A stretch of DNA of 18,985 bases from CAZNQW01 sp964575225 (lineage in GTDB: Bacteria > Chloroflexota > Anaerolineae > JAAYZQ01): assembly GCA_964575225.1 (NCBI GenBank), contig CAZNQW010000048.1, positions 1 to 18,985 of the forward strand, in the 5' to 3' direction. Below, one piece after another: positions 8,513 to 16,382 of this stretch; the stretch's first letter is position 1; every line of letters starts with the position of its first letter. A program made the translations under genes and the position numbers. Below the pieces are notes generated by a model. That model had not been told where the DNA came from. It saw only the letters and a program-made list of their open reading frames with translations, and did no database searches.

Positions 8513-9274
8513 CTAACCAAACCGTCCCGTCACATAATCCTCGGTCCGGCGCTGCCGAGGCCGGGTAAAGACCTGCTCGCCCGACCCAACCTCCACCAGA
8601 TCGCCATCCAGCAAAAAGGCAGCCACATCGGCGACCCGGGCGGCCTGCTGCACACTGTGGGGCACAAGGACGATGGTATAGTCGGCCTTGAGTTCCTGGA
8701 GCGACGCTTCCACCTTGGCCGTCGACAGGGGATCCAAGCCCGAAGTGGGGTTATCCAGCAGTACCACCTCCGGCTCCAATGCCAGGGTGCGGGCGATGCA
8801 CAGCCGCTGCTGCTGGCCGCCGGAAAGGCGCATCGCCGGATCGTCGAGCCGGTCCTTCACTTCCTCCCAAATGGCGGCCTGGCGCAAACTGCGCTCCACT
8901 ACCTCGTCCAGCCGGGATTTCCGCCTTTCCCCCTGCATGCGCGGCCCGTAGGTCACATTTTCGTATATGCTCAACGGCAGAGGGATGGGCAAAGCAAAGA
9001 CCATCCCCACCCGGCGACGCAGCTCGGTCACATCCACGCCCGGATCATAGATATCCTCTCCGTCCAGGAGGATCCGCCCACTCACATGGGTCTCTTCGTT
9101 CTCGATGAGATCGTTCAGACGGTTCATGCACCGTAGAAGTGTGCTTTTGCCGGCATGGGAAGGCCCAAAGAGCACAAGGATCTCGTGGGCTGGGATGTCC
9201 AGCGACACATTCTTCAGGGCCTGATCTTCGCCAAATCGGAAGGAAAAATCCTGGATGGAGAACTTGGCTACCAC
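8513..9274 (-). CDS. pstB: Phosphate ABC transporter ATP-binding subunit, catalytically degenerate (PstB1)
   Basis: This 253-aa protein has the PstB architecture. Walker A is GPSHAGKST (37-45; HA replaces the usual GC/GS). The signature LSGGQQQRL (150-158) is intact, and H206 of the H-loop is present. The Q-loop glutamine is Ala94 (GMVFALPIPLP where PstB2 has GMVFQRPNPFP), and the catalytic Walker-B glutamate is Asn175 (LLDNPTSGLDP, codon AAC at 8752-8750). It can probably bind ATP but should not hydrolyse it at its own Walker site. The start is GTG at 9274 after GGAGG, overlapping the pstA stop by 7 nt. The frame is full length and the other motifs are conserved, so it is not a pseudogene. 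I infer it pairs with PstB2. Confidence 0.9.
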   Translation of the reverse strand: MVAKFSIQDFSFRFGEDQALKNVSLDIPAHEILVLFGPSHAGKSTLLRCMNRLNDLIENEETHVSGRILLDGEDIYDPGVDVTELRRRVGMVFALPIPLPLSIYENVTYGPRMQGERRKSRLDEVVERSLRQAAIWEEVKDRLDDPAMRLSGGQQQRLCIARTLALEPEVVLLDNPTSGLDPLSTAKVEASLQELKADYTIVLVPHSVQQAARVADVAAFLLDGDLVEVGSGEQVFTRPRQRRTEDYVTGRFG

Positions 9275-10113
9275 TGTCGCCTCCGACGGAAACGGCTGCG
9301 AATGACGGTGGCTACCACGTTCATGCTCAGCACCAAAACCAGCAGCACCAGCGCCGTGCCGTATTGGATCTGTAACGGCATGCCCGGTACCTGGGTTGAA
9401 ATGACGTACAGGTGATAGGGCAGCGCCATCGTCTGGTCCAAGGGGCTGGTCGGCAGTTGGGGCAGGTAAAAGGCTGCCACGGTGAACAGGATCGGCGCCG
9501 TCTCGCCCGCCGCGCGCTCTAGCCCCAGGATGACGCCTGTCAGAATGCCGGGCAGGGCGTTGGGCAATACCACATGCTGCACCGTTTGCCAGCGAGAGGC
9601 ACCCACACTCCGGCTCACCACCCGAAAGCGTTGGGGCACCGCCAGCAGGGCCTCTTCGGCCGTCGAGATGACCACCGGCAGGGTCATCAAGCCCAGGGTC
9701 AGGCTGCCGGCCACGATGCTTGTACCCATTCCCATAAAGAGGACAAAGAGGCCCAGTCCGAACAACCCATACACCACCGAAGGGATGCCCGCCAGATTGA
9801 TGATGGCCAGGCGGATGGCGCGCGTCCAGCGGTTCTCGCGGGCATATTCGGCCAGGTAGATGGCGGCCCCAATGGCGATGGGAATGCTGACAATCGCCGT
9901 GCCAAAGGTCAACACCACCGTGCCAATGACCGCCGGCAGAATGCCCCCCTCCTTCATGCCGTTGCGTGGAAAGTCGGTCAGAAATTCCCAGCTTATTGCG
10001 CCAAAGCCCTGAACGACGATATAGATCACCACCAGTACGATGGGTATGACGACGACCATCGCTAGCAAGGTGAGTATGGCAAACGCGATCTTTTGACTTG
10101 TCTGACGGGACAC
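9268..10113 (-). CDS. pstA: Phosphate ABC transporter permease PstA
   Basis: This 281-aa membrane permease forms the phosphate channel with PstC. It has an N-terminal membrane segment (residues ~8-32), then the binding-protein-dependent transport domain with about five more helices. The cytoplasmic EAA coupling loop is SRSVGASRWQTVQHVVLPNALPGILTG, followed by GLERAAGETAPI, characteristic of PstA. The frame is open far upstream over pstC, but GTG at 10113 is chosen: AAGAGGA precedes it, it lies 44 bp past the pstC stop, and the protein then starts with a short basic stretch (VSRQTSQK) before helix 1. The 3' end overlaps the pstB1 start, indicating translational coupling. Confidence 0.9.
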   Translation of the reverse strand: MSRQTSQKIAFAILTLLAMVVVIPIVLVVIYIVVQGFGAISWEFLTDFPRNGMKEGGILPAVIGTVVLTFGTAIVSIPIAIGAAIYLAEYARENRWTRAIRLAIINLAGIPSVVYGLFGLGLFVLFMGMGTSIVAGSLTLGLMTLPVVISTAEEALLAVPQRFRVVSRSVGASRWQTVQHVVLPNALPGILTGVILGLERAAGETAPILFTVAAFYLPQLPTSPLDQTMALPYHLYVISTQVPGMPLQIQYGTALVLLVLVLSMNVVATVIRSRFRRRRQW

Positions 10114-10157
10114 TTTCGTTCCTCTTCCGGTTTCGCTGCCCACCAATTTTTGGTTGC

Positions 10158-11060
10158 TTAGCCCATCAACCGCCCGCCCTTGCGCGAGCCGCCCCGCATG
10201 GCCACCATCGAAGCCACGGCATTGATGATGAAGGTCATCGCGAAAAGCAACAACCCCACGGCAAACAGCACGTGGTAGTGGGTGCTGCCCTGGGCCACCT
10301 CGCCCATTTCTGCGGCGATGGTGGCGGTCATGGTACGCACCGGCAAGAAAAGGGCATTCCATTCGCTGGGAATGCGCGCCGCATTTCCGGTGACCATCAT
10401 GACGGCCATCGTTTCGCCAATCGCCCGGCCAATGCCCAGCATGACGGCCATGATGATCCCCGATCGGCCTGCGGGAAGCACTACCCGCCAGATGGTTTGC
10501 CAACGCGTGGCTCCGAGGGCCAGGGCCCCATCCCGGTAGCCATGGGGTACGGCATCGATGGCATCCTCGGCCACACTGATCATCGTCGGCAGGGCCATGT
10601 AGGCCAGTACCAGCGAACCGCTAAAGGCCGTCAACCCGGTGGGCAGGTTCAGCCCCTCGCGCACCAGCGGTGTTATGGCGATCATGCCCAGAAAGCCAAG
10701 CACCACCGAGGGAATGCCGGCCAATACTTCGATCAACGGCTTGAGAATTTCGCGCAGCCAGTCGGGGGCCAGTTCGCGGACAAAGATGGCCGTGGCCAGG
10801 CCCAAGGGCAACGAGATCACCACAGCCCCCAGCGTCACCAGGACCGATCCCAGGATCAGGGGCCATGTCCCGAAAAGTTCCTCGTTGGGGTACCACCGCG
10901 CGCTAAAAAAGTTGGACAGCGGCACTTCCCAGAGGACGGGCGCCCCTTCTCGGAGCAAAAAGACAAAGATGAGGGCCACGAAAAAGATGGCCGAAAACCC
11001 TGCCATCCGGATCACCGTTTCGATGATAAATTCCCGTCTCTGCGCATTCGGGTGTTTCAT
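10158..11060 (-). CDS. pstC: Phosphate ABC transporter permease PstC
   Basis: This 300-aa inner-membrane permease has about six helices, the first at residues ~17-36, followed by a periplasmic loop. The EAA loop is GALALGATRWQTIWRVVLPAGRSGI, then GIGRAIGETMAVMMVTGN, the PstC-type sequence. The start is uncertain. ATG at 11060 has AGAGGGG directly upstream. ATG at 11081 (7 residues longer, starting MTDKRGA) overlaps the pstS stop as ATGA, suggesting translational coupling. Either fits the family. It lies between pstS and pstA in the expected order. Confidence 0.9.
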   Translation of the reverse strand: MKHPNAQRREFIIETVIRMAGFSAIFFVALIFVFLLREGAPVLWEVPLSNFFSARWYPNEELFGTWPLILGSVLVTLGAVVISLPLGLATAIFVRELAPDWLREILKPLIEVLAGIPSVVLGFLGMIAITPLVREGLNLPTGLTAFSGSLVLAYMALPTMISVAEDAIDAVPHGYRDGALALGATRWQTIWRVVLPAGRSGIIMAVMLGIGRAIGETMAVMMVTGNAARIPSEWNALFLPVRTMTATIAAEMGEVAQGSTHYHVLFAVGLLLFAMTFIINAVASMVAMRGGSRKGGRLMG

Positions 11061-11077
11061 GGCCCCTCTTTTATCGG

Positions 11078-11968
11078 TCATTGCAGCGGCACAAAGCCAA
11101 GATCCCGGACAATGGCCTGGCCCTCGGCTCCCAGAATCCACTGGAGGTACTCACCAATGGCTCCCTGCGCTTCGCCCAGGGTATAAATGTACAACCCACG
11201 GGCGATGGGATAGCTGTCGTCCTTGACTGTTTCAATACTGGGCTCGACGTAGGGCGCTCCGGCCGAGCGCGCCACAGCCACAACCTTCTGATCGGGCGTC
11301 ACATAGCCCAGGCCGTCGTAGCCAATGGTATTGGGGTTCTGGCGAATTTCGGCCGATATGCCCTCAGACGAGGGCATGAGCAGCGTGTCGGGAGAAAACA
11401 GGGTGCGGTCCTCCGCATCCCCTTGACGCACAACCTCTTCCAGGAAAAAGACGTGCGTCCCGCTGTTGGACTCGCGGGAGAGCAGAACGATGGGACGGTC
11501 CTCGCCGCCTACCTCGCGCCAATTGGTCACCTTGCCGGAGAAAATGTCCGAGAGTTGGGGGATGGTCAGTCCATCCACCGGGTTGCTGGGGTGAACGACC
11601 ACAGCAATGGCGTCGCCGGCAACCACGTATTCCACCGGGTCCATGCCGTTGGCCTGGGCCTGGGTCACTTCCTCGTCCTTGATGCGCCGCGAGGCGTTGG
11701 CCATGTCGACGGTGCCATTGATCAGGGAGGCAATGCCGGTACCCGAGCCCCCGCCGGTGACTGCCACCTGCACGTCGGGCCGGATCTGGCCATAGGTCTC
11801 GGCCCAAGCCAAAGCCAGGTTGACCATCGTGTCGGAGCCTTTGTTCTGAACGCTGACGGTCTCGCCAGGGACGGGGGTGCCCTCCGATTCCACTGGCCTG
11901 CCGCAGGCCGAAAGGAGTGCCAGCCCGACCAGCACCAAGACCACTCCCCACTTTTTCAAGGGGCCCAT
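11078..11968 (-). CDS. pstS: Phosphate-binding lipoprotein PstS
   Basis: This 296-aa extracytoplasmic phosphate receptor has a lipoprotein signal peptide: basic GPLKKW, a hydrophobic stretch, then lipobox LLSAC with modified Cys22. The PBP-like motifs are NKGSDTMVNLALAWAE (phosphate-loop Ser/Asp), TGGGSGTGIASLINGTVDMANASR and SRESNSGTHVFF (SGT loop). A hydrophilic TPVPGE linker follows the Cys. The start ATG at 11968 is preceded by AGGTGAAGG. It is first in the minus-strand series, downstream of a near-consensus promoter, and its stop overlaps a possible pstC start. Confidence 0.93.
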   Translation of the reverse strand: MGPLKKWGVVLVLVGLALLSACGRPVESEGTPVPGETVSVQNKGSDTMVNLALAWAETYGQIRPDVQVAVTGGGSGTGIASLINGTVDMANASRRIKDEEVTQAQANGMDPVEYVVAGDAIAVVVHPSNPVDGLTIPQLSDIFSGKVTNWREVGGEDRPIVLLSRESNSGTHVFFLEEVVRQGDAEDRTLFSPDTLLMPSSEGISAEIRQNPNTIGYDGLGYVTPDQKVVAVARSAGAPYVEPSIETVKDDSYPIARGLYIYTLGEAQGAIGEYLQWILGAEGQAIVRDLGFVPLQ

Positions 11969-12003
11969 CGTCTACCTTCACCTCTGTTCGCTGGGGTCCA
12001 GTT

Positions 12004-12031
12004 CCCCGCAATCGGGGCTGGAATCAGCCCG
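12004..12031 (-). promoter_or_regulatory. Two adjacent hairpins in the pstS leader
   Basis: On the minus strand GGCTG-ATTC-CAGCC (12029-12016) is followed by CCCCG-ATTG-CGGGG (12017-12004), between the expected start (~12034) and the ribosome site. They may stabilise the mRNA or be an uncharacterised leader element. Confidence 0.45.
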
Positions 12032-12040
12032 ATCAGAACG

Positions 12041-12069
12041 ATTATAACATCTCTCCAGTCTCTGGTCAA
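12041..12069 (-). promoter_or_regulatory. pstS operon promoter
   Basis: On the minus strand TTGACC (12064-12069) and TATAAT (12041-12046) are separated by 17 nt. This gives a leader of about 66 nt before pstS. A phosphate-responsive activator would not strictly be needed with such a good match. Confidence 0.8.
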
Positions 12070-12091
12070 AATGGGCCTTTGGTCTTCACCA

Positions 12092-12122
12092 CTCATCTTG
12101 GGTTCCCTGGTCCTCATCTTGG
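12092..12122. promoter_or_regulatory. 10-bp direct repeat, 21-bp period, between divergent pst promoters
   Basis: CTCATCTTGG occurs at 12092-12101 and again at 12113-12122, so the copies lie on the same face of the helix (two turns). The second copy overlaps the -35 of the pstB2 promoter; both lie 23-53 bp upstream of the pstS -35. The geometry suits a dimeric response regulator of the PhoB/PhoP type, but the sequence is not a known Pho box. Confidence 0.5.
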
Positions 12123-12147
12123 CGCGCCAGAAGAGCTGTGATATAAT
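12119..12147 (+). promoter_or_regulatory. pstB2 promoter
   Basis: TTGGCG (12119-12124), a 17-nt spacer and TATAAT (12142-12147). The leader is about 55 nt. It diverges from the pstS promoter, with the two -10 boxes 95 bp apart. Confidence 0.75.
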
Positions 12148-12208
12148 CCCGGCGTGAGCACTTTTGCCACTCTTACTACGAGGACCGTTGGGCCCAGGAG
12201 GTAGCGGC

Positions 12209-12970
12209 ATGACCTTTCGCGAAAAGTTGAGCGTTCAGGATCTCCATCTCTTTTACGGCGAGTTCGAAGCCTTGAAAGGCATCTCTCTGCCCATCAAGGA
12301 GCATCAGATCACCGCGCTCATTGGCCCCTCGGGCTGCGGCAAGAGCACTTTTTTGCGCTGTTTGAACCGCATGAACGACACCATCTCGGGCGTGCGCATC
12401 TCGGGCCAGGTGCTGCTGGACGACCAGGACATCTATGCTCCCGCTTTTGACGTCGTAAACCTTCGCCAGCGGGTGGGCATGGTCTTTCAACGTCCCAACC
12501 CCTTTCCTCAGTCGGTCTTTGACAATGTCGCCTTTGGGCCCCGGGTGTTGGGCATGCACCAAAGTCGCAGCCTGGACGACCTTGTGCGGCAGAGCCTGGA
12601 AGGGGCGGCCCTGTGGGATGAGGTGAGCGACAACCTGAAACGCTCGGCGATGGAGTTGAACGCCGGGCAGCAGCAGCGCCTGTGCATCGCCCGGGTTCTG
12701 GCTGTAGAGCCCGAGGTCATCCTTATGGACGAACCCTGCTCCGCCCTGGACCCGGTCGATACCCTGGCTGTGGAAGATCTGATGCGCCGGCTGCAACAGG
12801 AATACACCATCGTGATTGTCACCCACAATATGCAGCAGGCGGCCCGCGCCTCCGATTGGACCGGCTTCTTTTGGTTGGGGAAGCTGATCGAGTATGGGCC
12901 CACTGAGCAGATCTTTGTGACCCCCCGCGAAAGGCTGACCGAGGATTACATTACCGGTCGCGCCGGCTAG
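12209..12970 (+). CDS. pstB: Phosphate ABC transporter ATP-binding subunit with degenerate signature (PstB2)
   Basis: This 253-aa PstB aligns without gaps to PstB1 at all ATPase motifs. It has canonical Walker A GPSGCGKST (39-47), Q94 of the Q-loop (GMVFQRPNPFPQS), Walker B with catalytic E175 (LMDEPCSALDP) and H206 (THNMQQAAR). The ABC signature is LNAGQQQRL (150-158; codons AAC GCC at 12659-12664) instead of LSGGQ, so in a homodimer both sites would have weak signatures. The start ATG at 12209 follows AGGAGGT; the longer frame from 12164 is rejected. It is transcribed away from pstSCA-pstB1 from its own promoter. I infer it is the catalytic partner of PstB1 on PstC/PstA. Confidence 0.92.
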   Translation: MTFREKLSVQDLHLFYGEFEALKGISLPIKEHQITALIGPSGCGKSTFLRCLNRMNDTISGVRISGQVLLDDQDIYAPAFDVVNLRQRVGMVFQRPNPFPQSVFDNVAFGPRVLGMHQSRSLDDLVRQSLEGAALWDEVSDNLKRSAMELNAGQQQRLCIARVLAVEPEVILMDEPCSALDPVDTLAVEDLMRRLQQEYTIVIVTHNMQQAARASDWTGFFWLGKLIEYGPTEQIFVTPRERLTEDYITGRAG

Positions 12971-13085
12971 CCTCGAACCCCCTATCTGCGCCAAAGGGTA
13001 AGGCAACGCATCAGGGCCCAGCCACAGCCCTTTCGCTTCGCTCAAGAAAGATCCACAAGTACCCCATCCTGAGGGCCACGGTTTT

Positions 13086-13113
13086 TTGTGTTTTCCTGCG
13101 GGCTTGGTATAAT
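13086..13113 (+). promoter_or_regulatory. Extended -10 promoter for the ABC exporter gene
   Basis: TGG-TATAAT (13105-13113) is a TGn-extended -10 box. A weak TTGTGT (13086-13091) lies 16 nt upstream of the -10 box. It is 65 bp before the exporter ATG. The pstB2-exporter gap (12971-13177) shows nothing else clear. Confidence 0.6.
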
Positions 13114-13177
13114 TCTCTGGCAAGCAGGCCCGGCTGTCGCGCCCTTAGGCCAGCCGGGACACACATTGGAAGGTGCC

Positions 13178-14986
13178 ATGAATTCGCTCAAATTCACGTT
13201 CAAGTATGCCCGTCGCTATGCGGGACCCTTGACTATTACCGTTGTCAGTATGCTGTTGCTTGTGGGAGTGCAGTTGATCGCCCCGTGGCTGGTCAAGACC
13301 ATGGTGGCGACCGTCACCGATCCAGAAGCCACTGCCGAGGCCATGACCACCGTCACCCGGTTGGCCCTGGTGGCTCTGGGCTTGTATATCGCCCGCGGAT
13401 TTCTCCAGTTTTTCCGCAGCTACATGGCCCATGTCGCCGGCTGGAACGTCGTGGCCGATGTCCGTGCTGAGGTATACCGGCATTTGCAGCGCCTGTCCCT
13501 TCGCTTTTACGAAGATCGGCAGACCGGCCAGCTCATGTCGCGGATGATCAACGACTCGGATCTGCTGGAGCAGTTGATCGCCCATGCCATTCCCGATCTG
13601 ATGGTGAACGTCCTCATGTTGATTGGGGTGATGGCGGTGTTGGCCAGCATGAGCTGGCCCCTTGCCTTGCTGAGTATGATTCCCATCCCGCTGATTGTGT
13701 TGGCCATGCAGGGCTTTACCAAGTACGTGCGGCCGGCTTTTCGCGTGCGTCAGGCAGAGTTGGGCGAGCTGAATGCGGCCCTCAACGACAACCTGTCGGG
13801 CATCCGCGAGATCAAGGCCTTTACCCGGGAGGAGGCCGAGGCCTCTCACATCTGGAACCATATCTCCCGCTACCGCGATTCGATGCTGCATGCTCTGCGC
13901 CTGATGGCGACCTTTCATCCCTTTGTGGAATTTGCCTCGGCCCTGGGCACCATCATTCTGATCTATTTTGGTGGCAAGCTGGTCCTGAACAGGACCCTCC
14001 CCATCGAGGACTTGGTCGCCTATTTCCTCTATCTGGAAATGCTCTACCAACCGGTGCGAGCGCTTAGCAGTGTGTGGGAAAACGTCCAACAGGCCCTGGC
14101 GGGGGCCGAGCGTGTGGCCGAACTCCTGGAAGAGCAGCCTGACGTGGCCGAACGACCCGATGCCATCGAATTCCCCGGCCGAGCCCAAGGGGCCCTGGCG
14201 TTTCGCGACGTGGGCTTTCGCTACTCCCGGGGGGACAACGTCCTGGACCAAATCGATCTCGAGATCGCACCGGGCACCGTCGTCGCCCTGGTGGGTCCCA
14301 CCGGGGTGGGCAAGACGACGATGTCCATGCTCATCCCCCGCTTTTACGACGTGGTGGAGGGCACCATCACCCTCGATGGCCACGACATCCGCGACCTGAC
14401 TTTGGCCAGCCTACGGCGGCAGATCAGCATTGTTCTGCAGGATGTGTTTCTCTTTCACGGCACTGTGCGTGAGAACATCCTGTTCGGGCGGCCTGGCGCG
14501 ACCGAGTCGGAGATGATAGAAGCCGCTCAGATTGCCAACGCCCACCAGTTCATCGTCGATCTGCCGGACGGCTACGATACCCTGATCGGCGAGCGCGGTG
14601 TCAAACTGTCGGGTGGGCAACGGCAGCGCCTGGCTATCGCCCGCGCCGTGCTCAAAGATGCCCCGATCTTGATCTTGGACGAGGCCACCTCCTCGGTGGA
14701 CACCGAGACGGAAATGCTGATCCAGCAGGCGCTGGAACGGCTCATGGTTGGGCGGACCACGCTGATCATCGCCCATCGCTTGTCGACCATCCGCGACGCC
14801 GACCTGATCGTCGTTCTCGAGAACAGCCGGATCGTCGAGCGGGGCAGCCACGAGGCGCTGATGGCCCAGAATGGGCTGTACAAACACCTGAACGAGGTGC
14901 AGTTCGATGACGAGCCCAGGTGGCAGGCGCTGCAAGAGCAGCGGCAGCAGCAAGGGGTGCCAGGCCTCTTGCCGGTTCCCTCCTGA
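13178..14986 (+). CDS. ABC exporter, fused membrane and ATPase domains (MsbA/multidrug-like)
   Basis: This 602-aa half-transporter should work as a homodimer in the cytoplasmic membrane. Residues ~10-310 form the six-helix type IV exporter domain, including the coupling-helix region YRHLQRLSLRFYEDRQTGQLMSRMINDSD. The ATPase domain has Walker A GPTGVGKTT (373-381), Q421, signature LSGGQ (477-481), Walker B ILDEATSSVD (D501, E502) and H533 (AHRLST), all canonical. This contrasts with the two PstBs nearby. The substrate is unknown (lipid or drug efflux in the family). The ATG at 13178 is preceded by GGAAGGTG; the in-frame ATG at 13088 lies upstream of the promoter -10. The C-terminal tail is Gln/Arg-rich. 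lysA starts 35 bp downstream. Confidence 0.92.
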   Translation: MNSLKFTFKYARRYAGPLTITVVSMLLLVGVQLIAPWLVKTMVATVTDPEATAEAMTTVTRLALVALGLYIARGFLQFFRSYMAHVAGWNVVADVRAEVYRHLQRLSLRFYEDRQTGQLMSRMINDSDLLEQLIAHAIPDLMVNVLMLIGVMAVLASMSWPLALLSMIPIPLIVLAMQGFTKYVRPAFRVRQAELGELNAALNDNLSGIREIKAFTREEAEASHIWNHISRYRDSMLHALRLMATFHPFVEFASALGTIILIYFGGKLVLNRTLPIEDLVAYFLYLEMLYQPVRALSSVWENVQQALAGAERVAELLEEQPDVAERPDAIEFPGRAQGALAFRDVGFRYSRGDNVLDQIDLEIAPGTVVALVGPTGVGKTTMSMLIPRFYDVVEGTITLDGHDIRDLTLASLRRQISIVLQDVFLFHGTVRENILFGRPGATESEMIEAAQIANAHQFIVDLPDGYDTLIGERGVKLSGGQRQRLAIARAVLKDAPILILDEATSSVDTETEMLIQQALERLMVGRTTLIIAHRLSTIRDADLIVVLENSRIVERGSHEALMAQNGLYKHLNEVQFDDEPRWQALQEQRQQQGVPGLLPVPS

Positions 14987-15021
14987 GCCACGGCCGCCCA
15001 CCCATAAGGAGACCTGCCCGC

Positions 15022-16353
15022 ATGAACCGGCGATTGGCCCTGTTCCCCGAAACGACGGTCCTCGCAGCCACGCCGTCGGGCGAAGCGCTGACCATCGCCG
15101 GGTGCGACCTGCATGTGCTGGCCGACCGGTTCGGCACTCCGCTGTATCTGTACGATGCCGCTACCCTGGATGCCGCCCTGGGAACCTATCTTCAGGCCTT
15201 GGACGAATTCTATCCGGGCGACGCCGGGATCACCTATGCGGGCAAGGCCTTTCTCTGTACTGCCATCGCCCAATGGGCTGCCCGGAACGGCCTGTGGGTG
15301 GATTGTACGGGCGAGGGGGAGCTGGCCATCGCCCGGGCCGCCGGGGTGCCCTGGGCGCAGATCCTGGTCCACGGCGTAAACAAGAGCGCCCAGGACCTGG
15401 CGGCCGCCGTGGCTTGCGCCGGCACCCTCGTCGTCGATAACCTCACCGAATTGGAGCGGCTGGCCGATCTCTGGCGCGCTCGGCAGGGACCTTTTCCCGA
15501 ACTCTGGCTGCGCCTTCGGCCCGGCCTGGCCGTCGATACTCACGCTTATACCCAGACCGGTCAGCAGGACAGCAAGTTCGGGTTGGAAGAGGGGGAATTG
15601 CGGCAAGCAGCAGATCTCTGCCGTAGGACGGGACTGCCCCTCACCGGGCTGCACTTTCATCAGGGTTCCAAGTTCCGCGACCCGGCGCCCCTGGGCGCTG
15701 CCCTGGCCCGTGCGCTGGATCTGGCGCAGGCCCTCGGTTTAGGACCCAACTGGACCCTATCGCCCGGTGGCGGTTGGGCCGTTGCCTATCACGAGGATGA
15801 CCTCCCCCATCCCCCTATCGAGGTCTATGTGCAGGCCATCGCCCAGCAAGTGCGGACGGGCTGCCAACTGCGCGGCCTGGCCTTGCCCCACCTCCGCCTG
15901 GAGCCGGGTCGCAGCCTGATCGCCCGGGCCGGTGTGGCCCTGTATCGGGTGGGCGCCGTCAAGCATTCAGCCGGCCGGCGCTGGCTGCTGATCGATGGCG
16001 GCCTGGCCGATAACCCTCGCCCTGCCCTCTATGGCGCGCGCTATTCGGCCCTGCCGGTGCATAATCCCCTGCGGTTGCCCCTGGGATCGGCTTGGCTGGC
16101 CGGCCCCTATTGCGAGAGCGGGGATGTGTTGATCGAGGGGTTGCCCCTGCCCGACATCAAGGCAGGCGAGTTGGTGGCCGTTCCCGTCAGCGGGGCCTAC
16201 CAGTTGAGCATGTCCAGCAACTATGACGGCGCCCGGCGGCCTGCCGTGCTCTGGTTGGAAGGGGGCATCGCTCACTTGATCCAGGTCCGCGAGAGCCTGG
16301 AAGACCTGAGCCGGCGCGACCGGCCACTGCCCCCGCCCGGAGCGAGCCGCTAA
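15022..16353 (+). CDS. lysA: Diaminopimelate decarboxylase
   Basis: This 443-aa PLP enzyme of fold type III makes L-lysine from meso-diaminopimelate. The PLP lysine is K75 in TYAGKAF, the HFHQGS loop is at 211-216 (usually H-x-H-I-G-S), and EPGR is at 294-297. The catalytic Cys from the partner subunit is C364 in YCESGD, and the C-terminal GAYQLSMSSNYDGARRP is the LysA signature. Neighbouring family members (carboxynorspermidine or arginine decarboxylases) fit less well because of the CESGD and SSNYDG wording. The frame is open from 14920 inside the exporter gene, but the ATG at 15022 follows AAGGAG and begins at the family N-terminus. It is probably co-transcribed with the exporter. Confidence 0.9.
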   Translation: MNRRLALFPETTVLAATPSGEALTIAGCDLHVLADRFGTPLYLYDAATLDAALGTYLQALDEFYPGDAGITYAGKAFLCTAIAQWAARNGLWVDCTGEGELAIARAAGVPWAQILVHGVNKSAQDLAAAVACAGTLVVDNLTELERLADLWRARQGPFPELWLRLRPGLAVDTHAYTQTGQQDSKFGLEEGELRQAADLCRRTGLPLTGLHFHQGSKFRDPAPLGAALARALDLAQALGLGPNWTLSPGGGWAVAYHEDDLPHPPIEVYVQAIAQQVRTGCQLRGLALPHLRLEPGRSLIARAGVALYRVGAVKHSAGRRWLLIDGGLADNPRPALYGARYSALPVHNPLRLPLGSAWLAGPYCESGDVLIEGLPLPDIKAGELVAVPVSGAYQLSMSSNYDGARRPAVLWLEGGIAHLIQVRESLEDLSRRDRPLPPPGASR

Positions 16354-16382
16354 GGCGCATTTTGCCCCTTCTGGATATGAAA

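Noticed and set aside
7907..9136. 409-codon open frame on the plus strand
   Set aside because: It lies opposite pstB1, GNAT and the PLP-enzyme gene, all clearly recognised on the minus strand.
8513..9274. PstB1 as a pseudogene
   Set aside because: It is full length, in frame, translationally coupled to pstA, and retains the signature, D-loop and H-loop; only catalytic positions are changed.
12971..13090. Terminator after pstB2 (T-run at 13082-13087)
   Set aside because: No stable stem directly precedes the T-run.
13145..14383. 412-codon open frame on the minus strand
   Set aside because: It is antisense to the ABC exporter, whose motifs are unambiguous.
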